Below are positions 1 through 4,419 of a stretch of 5,369 nt of DNA, in pieces. Each line of letters begins with the position of its first letter. Position 1 is the first letter of the stretch. The DNA comes from Bacteroidota bacterium (GTDB taxonomy: Bacteria > Bacteroidota > Ignavibacteria > Ignavibacteriales > Ignavibacteriaceae), in the NCBI GenBank assembly GCA_021796135.1, contig JAJYOQ010000299.1:1-5369 (forward strand), given 5' to 3'. Both the position numbers and the translations under genes were made by a program. Under the pieces are notes generated by a model. The model was not told where the DNA came from and did no database searches. It saw only the letters and a program-made list of their open reading frames with translations.

Positions 1-5
1 AACAT
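1..5 (-). CDS. Start codon of the first gene of a third cassette (partial)
   Basis: On the minus strand an ATG occupies 5-3 and the frame runs off the left edge after two more bases. A Shine-Dalgarno-like AAAGGA lies at 15-10, four bases before the ATG. The ATG lies about 25-30 nt inside the GTTAGGT core, the same distance as the first ATG in the two complete cassettes. The product cannot be seen. The call rests on position and the ribosome binding site only. Confidence 0.4.
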
Positions 6-28
6 AAATTCCTTTGTATTGTGTAGCA

Positions 29-241
29 ACCTAACGGCGTTGTCTTTTCACCCGTCCGCCCCGAACAACGATGCCGAACTGAAAAACTACCGCCAATAAT
101 TTTAAATAATTTTGTTTAACAGAACAAAGCAAAACAACAAGGCCTAACTTTTTATTAAACCCGAAAATACTAATACCGCCGCAATGAAAACAGTCTACCC
201 CGATGTCAATCGGGGCGGTCGGGTAGAAAAGCTGGTTATAC
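29..241 (-). other. attC: attC recombination site of cassette B (213 bp)
   Basis: Read on the minus strand, the site opens with GTATAAC (241-235) and closes with GTTAGGT (35-29), a perfect match to the attC core consensus GTTRRRY. The arms fold back on each other: TAAC 32-35 with GTTA 235-238, CTTTTC 44-49 with GAAAAG 226-231, CCCG 51-54 with CGGG 220-223, and CCGCCCC 56-62 with GGGGCGG 212-218. A225 is left unpaired, like the extrahelical bases that orient attC folding. It begins 4 nt after the stop codon of the HEPN-like gene. Its interior shares words with the second site, including CGAACAA (62-68) and CGCCAATAATT (91-101). The length is above the range usual for attC sites of well-studied integrons. 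Confidence 0.85.
195..226. repeat. Nested hairpin inside the attC of cassette B
   Basis: CCCCGAT (198-204) and ATCGGGG (209-215) form a 7-bp stem with a four-base loop. CTACCC (195-200) can alternatively pair with GGGTAG (221-226). Both use bases that the long attC fold would pair with the opposite arm at 50-62, so the local hairpins and the full-length attC structure compete. No T-tract follows, so it is not an obvious intrinsic terminator. Confidence 0.6.
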
Positions 242-245
242 CACG

Positions 246-866
246 TTAATAAATTTCATGTGTCTGCAAATCATTTAGAATATGAAAAAACCAATTATAT
301 GAATCTCTACACTTATTAAACTCATCATCGTTTACGTTTAAGTCATTACTATGTTTTGGATGGGTTATTCTATTACGAATTTTTATACATTCAATAAATA
401 TTTCCCACTCTTTATAATTAAAATTTATTTGATAATTGTTTGCTCTTAATTCACCATATTTTTTAAATGTGAATTTAATATTATCTTCGAATCGTACAAA
501 TATCGGTTCTTCATGTAAATTTTCTGCATTTGGCCCAACTATTTTATATTCTTGAAGCTTTATTGTTTCTTTTGGGGTTAGTTTATCAGAATGTTCCAAA
601 AGAATTCTTTTCATTGCAAACAAAATGCCTTCAATATAAGAGAATGCTGTTTTTATATATGTACGTTTTCTAAAAGCTCTTATTCCTTCTTTTATTTCTT
701 CAAGCATTTTTTTATCGTTGGCGGTAATATCAGGTCTCAAATAGTCAGGATAGCTAAGAGAAAAACAATCATCTAACTTTGCAATATCTTCTTCACATGA
801 GCTAACATCATCAATACTGCTACCAACCATTTCCAATAGTTGGTCTATATTTTCAATTTGATTCAT
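246..866 (-). CDS. HEPN-like domain protein, possible RNase effector
   Basis: This is a 206-residue, soluble, largely helical and charged protein with no signal peptide or membrane segment. Near the C-terminus it carries I-R-N-R-I-T-H-P-K, which contains the Rx4H arrangement with an Asn after the Arg. This is the catalytic signature of HEPN domains, many of which are metal-independent ribonucleases in toxin-antitoxin, abortive-infection and CRISPR systems. Helices flank it on both sides, as expected for HEPN. It starts 22 nt after the upstream zinc-ribbon reading frame with only a weak ribosome binding site (AAGATAAAT), which suggests translational coupling, and ends 4 nt before the attC. No antitoxin-like nucleotidyltransferase (MNT) gene is present in the cassette. 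The HEPN assignment rests on the short motif and fold expectation. A non-catalytic HEPN or an unrelated helical protein is possible. Confidence 0.6.
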   Translation of the reverse strand: MNQIENIDQLLEMVGSSIDDVSSCEEDIAKLDDCFSLSYPDYLRPDITANDKKMLEEIKEGIRAFRKRTYIKTAFSYIEGILFAMKRILLEHSDKLTPKETIKLQEYKIVGPNAENLHEEPIFVRFEDNIKFTFKKYGELRANNYQINFNYKEWEIFIECIKIRNRITHPKHSNDLNVNDDEFNKCRDSYNWFFHILNDLQTHEIY

Positions 867-888
867 AATTTATCTTATAGTATATTCC

Positions 889-1412
889 TTATTGTGTGGT
901 AATATTCCAAGTCTCAAAAGGATATTGAATTCCTATCTTATATCCATATTTTAACTTTAATATTTTTTTACTAGGATTTCTTGCAAAAATTGAAAATAAT
1001 TTTGATTTGCTGTTCTTTTTATACTGGCTTACACAAGAATCACAAATATGAATACGGGTAAATAATTCAGAACAAGTGGTAGAATAACTAAAATAAATGA
1101 CTTTATAAGCAAAAGCCCAATATCTTTTACGATACCCGATTTTTAGCTATTTAAAGACATTTCATTCCTATTGCATAATGGGCAAATACCTTTTGAAATT
1201 ATTTCAGATGTTTTTCCCTTGAAGAAAATTTTATTGTCTAATGGAGTTCCCAACAACCATATAGAACGAAAAATAAAATATAAAAAAAGTAAATTCATAA
1301 GAACTGCAAATAGACTAAGATTGCTATCTATTTCATCAATATTTTTAAATATTGCAATAAAATAAGGAGAATAAAATAACAGGGCTATTATTTGTTTACT
1401 ATTTATCTTCAT
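889..1412 (-). pseudogene. Frameshifted membrane protein with zinc-ribbon cysteines
   Basis: The first reading frame starts at ATG 1412-1410 (MKINSKQ) and stops at TAA 1145-1143 after 89 residues. It holds two hydrophobic helices (about residues 9-24 and 30-55) and ends in CPLCNRNE. A second open stretch, one frame back, runs 1146-889 for 85 codons. It contains HICDSC and ends in YPFETWNITTQ with no start codon of its own. The CPLC of one frame and CDSC of the other would together make a four-cysteine zinc ribbon, so these look like halves of one protein of about 174 residues. A single missing base between 1145 and 1149 explains the break, because the second frame has TAG at 1149-1147 and the first has TAA at 1145-1143. 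The break is a true mutation or a sequencing error. Family unknown. A longer upstream extension would run through attC2 and is unlikely. First gene of cassette B, followed by the HEPN-like gene. Confidence 0.65.
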
Positions 1413-1429
1413 ATTACATTCTCGAAGTG

Positions 1430-1617
1430 GTATAACGCTCTTGCCGCTAACCCGCCGCCTCGAACAAACAGTTAGATTAAAACGAACACGCCAATAATTA
1501 TTAAAAAACTTTTTTAGTACTACTACCTTGAACAAAAAACTTGTTAAACTTACCAACCTTGTAAAACTCAATACTGTCGCATCGAAGAGGCGGTCGGCGT
1601 TGAGCGGCAGGTTATAC
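1430..1617 (-). other. attC: attC recombination site of cassette A (188 bp)
   Basis: On the minus strand it runs from GTATAAC (1617-1611) to GTTATAC (1436-1430). The arms pair as GTATAAC 1430-1436 with GTTATAC 1611-1617, TGCCGCT 1442-1448 with AGCGGCA 1603-1609, AAC 1449-1451 with GTT 1599-1601, and CCGCCTC 1455-1461 with GAGGCGG 1587-1593. G1602 is bulged between two paired blocks, as in attC extrahelical bases. The core GTTATAC departs from GTTRRRY at one position. It starts 4 nt after the stop of the 84-residue gene. The interior shares CGAACAA (1461-1467) and CGCCAATAATT (1489-1499) with the other site at almost the same spacing, so the two sites are related and belong to one integron lineage. 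Confidence 0.88.
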
Positions 1618-1621
1618 GTTT

Positions 1622-1876
1622 TTACAATTGCCGAAATTCTATATCAAATTGCTTATCCGATCCTTCTGGGTATAAATGAGAGTTCACATTATATGCTGTG
1701 GGAAATTCCTCGCAATACTTAACAAAATCATTATATAATTTCTTATGTCCACTTGTGAATTGAATATCGCAATTAATCACTTTAAATAACCGTGATGTAG
1801 TAATAATAAATGGATTTTCTATTTTTATATTCGCCAATATAAAATCATTTAATGTATCGAATTCTTCCTTTGTCAT
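1622..1876 (-). CDS. Hypothetical cassette protein, 84 residues
   Basis: I do not recognise this protein. It begins MTKEEFDTLNDFILANIK and appears to be a small soluble alpha/beta protein without signal peptide, membrane segment or cysteine motif (one Cys at about residue 36 and one near 55). The start is well supported by GGAGG (1885-1881) four bases before the ATG, identical in spacing to the upstream lipoprotein gene. Its TAA ends 4 nt before attC2, the usual place for the last gene of a cassette. It lies 25 nt after the lipoprotein gene and is probably co-transcribed with it. No functional claim can be made. Confidence 0.75.
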   Translation of the reverse strand: MTKEEFDTLNDFILANIKIENPFIITTSRLFKVINCDIQFTSGHKKLYNDFVKYCEEFPTAYNVNSHLYPEGSDKQFDIEFRQL

Positions 1877-1901
1877 TTAACCTCCGAATAAGCAATTAAT
1901 T

Positions 1902-2543
1902 TTATTTTAATTTGTTTTCGATAATCAATTTATCTTCAAGTAATTTATCAACCGTCTTTCCACAATATGAATTTATAACTGTATTTCTATTCGCATAAGC
2001 ATTTCCACCAGTATATGAACTTGCTATCCAAGCCATTCGACCATTAGAAACATCATAAAACTTAGTTTCAAATTCAGCCCAAGGTTTGTATACGGTGTAA
2101 CCACCTTGATAAGTTGTGGTAGATTTTTCTTTATAACGAGCTGTATTACCATAAACATTGACATCACCTTCGGTTTTTGTTGTTGAGCTTGTTTGTGGTA
2201 TATAAACGTTGCTAACTCCACTTTCTCCAACAGAAATTGAAATAAAAGAATCAATATTATTTTTTAATAAGAGGTCAACTTTCTCTTCATTTGTCAATTC
2301 ACGAGTAGGTGGAAATAATTTATAGCTTTCTAAAGCGTATACTCCAATTTCAGAAAATGCTTCAACCATTTTAGATTCTAATTTTTGTCTATCTTCCAAA
2401 TCATTTGTATTTGCAACAACAAGAATTCTTTTAAATTCTGTATTCTGATAATCGGGGTCTTTAAATGATGTCATACTTGTTGATGCACATCCCAAAAGGA
2501 ATATTATCAACACAAAGATTAAGAAGTACTTTATAGAGTTCAT
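1902..2543 (-). CDS. Predicted outer-membrane or periplasmic lipoprotein
   Basis: This 213-residue protein has a type II signal peptide: Lys at position 5, a hydrophobic core at residues 6-17, and the lipobox L-L-G-C with Cys19 as the lipidation site. There is no Asp at +2 of the mature protein, so retention in the inner membrane is not indicated. The mature part contains a region around residues 38-60 (RILVVANTNDLEDRQKLESK), a Ser/Thr-rich stretch near 128-155, and an aromatic segment PWAEFETKFYDVSNGRMAWI followed by SSYTGGNAYAN. This pattern recalls the small hypothetical lipoproteins with a CsgG/DUF4136-like alpha-beta fold, but that assignment is from memory of the family and is tentative. 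The start is fixed by GGAGG at 2552-2548, four bases before the ATG. It is the first gene after intI, whose stop lies 16 nt upstream. Secreted proteins of unknown role are common cassette cargo. Confidence 0.85.
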   Translation of the reverse strand: MNSIKYFLIFVLIIFLLGCASTSMTSFKDPDYQNTEFKRILVVANTNDLEDRQKLESKMVEAFSEIGVYALESYKLFPPTRELTNEEKVDLLLKNNIDSFISISVGESGVSNVYIPQTSSTTKTEGDVNVYGNTARYKEKSTTTYQGGYTVYKPWAEFETKFYDVSNGRMAWIASSYTGGNAYANRNTVINSYCGKTVDKLLEDKLIIENKLK

Positions 2544-2559
2544 AATTCCTCCAGTTTAC

Positions 2560-2896
2560 TTAAAACGTATAACTCTTTACTCCAGGACCCTTGTTCAAAA
2601 CGTGAGTGTAAATCATCGTGGTCTTTACAGAACTATGACCCAACAACTCTTGTATTGTTCTTATGTCATAACCATTTTCAAGAAGATGCGTAGCAAAAGA
2701 GTGTCTGAAAGTATGAGGGCTGCCGGCTTTAATAACACCTGCTTTATTAATTGCTTCTTTTACTGCTCTTTGTATCGTGCTTTCGTGAATATGGTATCCA
2801 AAAAATTAATCCGTTTTCTTTTTCTTTGATAAACTTATCCGCGGGAAATGCATATTGCCAGCCAAATATATTATCCCAATAAATTCTTAAACCAAC
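2560..2896 (-). pseudogene. intI: Integron integrase, C-terminal remnant with frameshift
   Basis: Two adjoining frames give the C-terminal third of an integron-type tyrosine recombinase. Frame one (2896 to about 2801) reads WDNIFGWQYAFPADKF, matching the GWQYVFP motif just after the IntI-specific insertion. Frame two (2799-2560, 79 residues) begins GYHIHES and continues with [40 protein letters not shown] and a stop. It retains the HxxR box, the GH motif and the Tyr nucleophile of IYTH. Removing one base from the run of six A (2800-2805, plus strand) joins the frames. An in-frame TAA (2899-2897) stops the frame upstream, so about 220 N-terminal residues, including the catalytic Box I Arg, are missing from any intact frame. 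The gene points the same way as the cassettes that follow it. It is almost certainly inactive even if the homopolymer break is a sequencing error. Confidence 0.9.
2567..2573 (-). other. attI: Integron recombination core (attI or intI-proximal junction)
   Basis: GTTATAC on the minus strand matches the R' core of attC2 exactly, and is where cassette A joins the integrase gene. It overlaps the last codons of intI: Ser-Tyr-Thr-Phe-stop is encoded by AGT TAT ACG TTT TAA (2574-2560). Under the G^TT cleavage rule the last residues and stop are supplied by the cassette. The rest of an attI site would lie inside the coding end of intI and cannot be delimited by eye. Confidence 0.65.
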
Positions 2897-3105
2897 TTAA
2901 ATAATTTCTTTTCAATGTGCAATAAAATTATAAAAACTTTTAATATCACGCCTCGTTCCCTTCTTGCTTTTATTCCTTTAATCTAATACCTTTGCTATAA
3001 GCAAGCTTTAATGCTTTTTCTTTAATTTATAATATTTTTAAAGTAATAAGAATTAATCCTACTTAAACAACCTCAAAACGGAAATCAAGCCAATATAAAT
3101 TTCTG
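2897..3105 (-). pseudogene. intI: Probable decayed upstream part of intI
   Basis: No open frame survives here, but the minus strand at about 3100-3062 reads EIYIGLISVLRLFK, then stop-Asp-stop-Phe. This resembles the IntI Box I pattern LLYGTGLRxSExLRLRVKDIDF with the catalytic Arg codon lost. It lies about 210 bases before the GWQY motif, close to the roughly 230 expected in an intact IntI. Between them are multiple stops in every frame. The match is short and judged by eye, so it may be chance. Confidence 0.35.
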
Positions 3106-3514
3106 AATGCACTGTGAATGCACACTGCTTCCTTATATCAAGACATAAACTTCCTCTACAATTATCCTTCTCCCTACCCCCTAACTGTGACAAACTTTAT
3201 AAACCCGCACTCTTCGCATTTCTTAAATCAGTTAGAATTTAGTCCCGTTGAGAAAATAGATTTAATAATAGAGTAATTTCTCATTTACTACAACTTGTCA
3301 TTTAAATATTTTTCAGTTACGAGAAGTAAATTTGCATTTTTCAACAGTAGCCCCATTCTTTTCCTCTTAACTTCACATATTCAATTCATTTAGCTATAAA
3401 TTACTATTTACTCCAAAATGCGATACTTTGGCATAGTTTTATATAATTAACTATCTACATAAGCAAGTGTTACTATAAACAATAACCTAACATTAAACTT
3501 GTAACGGATGTTGT
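3106..3514. other. AT-rich intergenic region between intI remnant and hybA
   Basis: I see no convincing gene, RNA gene or terminator here. A 9-base direct repeat TGAATGCAC (3104-3112 and 3115-3123) sits at its left edge. TATAAT at 3442-3447 has no acceptable -35 partner at normal spacing, so the hybA promoter is not identified, although it must lie in this stretch if hybA begins a transcript. The hybA start has only a weak upstream purine patch (GGA at 3506-3508). Confidence 0.6.
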
Positions 3515-4411
3515 ATGGGAAAACAAAATAGACGGGATTTCTTAAAAACAACCGCTATTGCAGGGACTGCATTAAGTGGTTTATCTATCACATCAGCAAA
3601 AGCAGCACCAAAAGACATACTTTCCGAAGACCGGATGGGTGTTCTTGTGGACACAACTGTCTGCATAGGTTGCCGGAATTGCGAGTGGGCTTGCAAAACA
3701 GCTCATGACATGCCTACTCAATCACTTGATAAATACAGCGATAGGTCGGTTTTCAAAGAAATGAGAAGACCGGATGAATCCGCTTTAACTGTGGTAAATG
3801 AGTATCCTAACCCCCAAAATTCCGAAATTCCGACAGATGTAAAGGTGCAATGCATGCACTGTGATCATCCGGCTTGTGTTTCGGCTTGCATAGTAGGCGC
3901 CTTTTCCAAACACGCAAACGGTTCGGTTATCTGGGATACAAACAAATGCATCGGCTGCCGCTATTGCATGGTAGCGTGTCCTTTCCAGGTTCCGGCATTC
4001 CAATTCGATAAAGCCCTAAATCCTCAAATTAAAAAATGTGATTTCTGCTTTGAAAGAACAAAAGTAGGTAAGCTTCCTGCGTGCGTAGAAATCTGCCCGG
4101 TCGAAGCTTTGACATATGGTAATAGAAATGACCTGGTAAAAATTGCACGTGAACGAATAAGAAGGAATCCTGAGAAATATGTAAACCATATTTTCGGTGA
4201 GTATGAAGTAGGAGGAACCTCCTGGCTCTACCTCGCAAATCAAGATTTCTCTAAACTCCAATTCCCAAAACTTGGCGACAAACCTGCTCCGGGTGTATCC
4301 GAATCTATACAGCATGGAATATTTGCATACTTTGTTCCGCCGGTTTCTTTATATGCTCTGCTCGGCGGCTTAATGTGGATTACAAAAAGAAAAAATGAAT
4401 CTGAAGAATAG
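3515..4411 (+). CDS. hybA: HybA-like periplasmic four-cluster ferredoxin, Tat-exported
   Basis: This 298-residue protein opens with a twin-arginine signal, RRDFLK at residues 6-11, a hydrophobic stretch and AKA/AAP near residue 30 as a likely cleavage site. The mature part carries four [4Fe-4S] cysteine sets: C50/53/56/60, C113/116/121/125, C145/148/151/155, and C175/178/190/194. A single hydrophobic helix near residues 268-289, followed by KRKNESEE, anchors the C-terminus in the membrane with the clusters outside. This layout, and the length, match HybA of the Hyb-type group 1 [NiFe]-hydrogenase, which relays electrons between the hydrogenase small subunit and the HybB quinone site. The next gene, a HybB homologue 8 nt downstream, strengthens the call. 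Related DmsB/HmcB-type subunits lack this exact combination of Tat signal and C-terminal anchor, but a partner other than a hydrogenase cannot be excluded. The Shine-Dalgarno match is weak. The start is supported because the Tat motif follows at once and no upstream in-frame start exists nearby. Confidence 0.9.
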   Translation: MGKQNRRDFLKTTAIAGTALSGLSITSAKAAPKDILSEDRMGVLVDTTVCIGCRNCEWACKTAHDMPTQSLDKYSDRSVFKEMRRPDESALTVVNEYPNPQNSEIPTDVKVQCMHCDHPACVSACIVGAFSKHANGSVIWDTNKCIGCRYCMVACPFQVPAFQFDKALNPQIKKCDFCFERTKVGKLPACVEICPVEALTYGNRNDLVKIARERIRRNPEKYVNHIFGEYEVGGTSWLYLANQDFSKLQFPKLGDKPAPGVSESIQHGIFAYFVPPVSLYALLGGLMWITKRKNESEE

Positions 4412-4419
4412 GGATTAAA

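Larger units (their letters stand above)
35..1435 (-). mobile_element. Integron gene cassette B (about 1.4 kb, two genes plus attC)
   Basis: The borders follow the IntI cleavage rule G^TTRRRY applied to GTTATAC (1436-1430) and GTTAGGT (35-29) on the minus strand. Inside, in order of reading, are a frameshifted membrane/zinc-ribbon gene, a HEPN-like gene 22 nt later, and a 213-bp attC. Most cassettes carry one gene. Here both genes face the attC, and only the second has its stop beside it. I found no additional attC-like inverted repeat between the two genes, so they appear to move as one unit. Confidence 0.75.
1436..2572 (-). mobile_element. Integron gene cassette A (about 1.1 kb), first cassette after intI
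   Basis: The borders are set by G^TTATAC at the intI 3' end (2573-2567) and at the attC2 core (1436-1430). It holds a lipoprotein gene, an 84-residue gene and attC2, all on the minus strand. Both genes have a GGAGG ribosome binding site four bases before their ATG. The short gap between them (25 nt) suggests one transcript. No promoter is obvious inside the cassette, so expression may depend on transcription coming through intI. Confidence 0.75.

Noticed and set aside
591..776. 61-codon plus-strand frame opposite the HEPN-like gene
   Set aside because: It lies entirely within the antisense of a longer, better supported gene, and its Phe/Cys-rich composition is typical of a shadow frame.
1147..1156. 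T-TTA-AAT slippery heptamer (minus strand) just before the frame break of the zinc-ribbon gene, suggesting programmed -1 frameshifting
   Set aside because: Slipping back one base there leads straight into TAG at 1149-1147, so it would not produce the longer protein. A missing base nearer the TAA is the better explanation.
1413..1571. N-terminal extension of the 89-residue frame through the attC2 region
   Set aside because: It reads through the attC interior and its core, whereas the internal ATG at 1412 sits at the normal distance from the cassette border. The extension is a by-product of the inverted repeat.
29..1617. The two long repeats as CRISPR repeats or insertion-sequence ends
   Set aside because: They are imperfect palindromes of about 200 bp bounded by integrase cores, not short direct repeats with spacers, and no transposase or target-site duplication is present.
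2602..2829. 75-codon plus-strand open frame
   Set aside because: It is antisense to the intI remnant, whose minus-strand product shows clear integrase motifs. The plus-strand protein has no recognisable feature.
3442..3447. TATAAT as a -10 element for hybA
   Set aside because: The nearest -35-like TTGGCA is only 8 bases away, and the hexamer at 17-base spacing does not resemble TTGACA. The sigma-54 pattern also fails at the -12 position.
3485..3491. GTTAGGT core on the minus strand just upstream of hybA, as a possible extra attI or attC
   Set aside because: There are no flanking inverted repeats or second core at a reasonable distance. A seven-base match in AT-rich DNA is likely chance.
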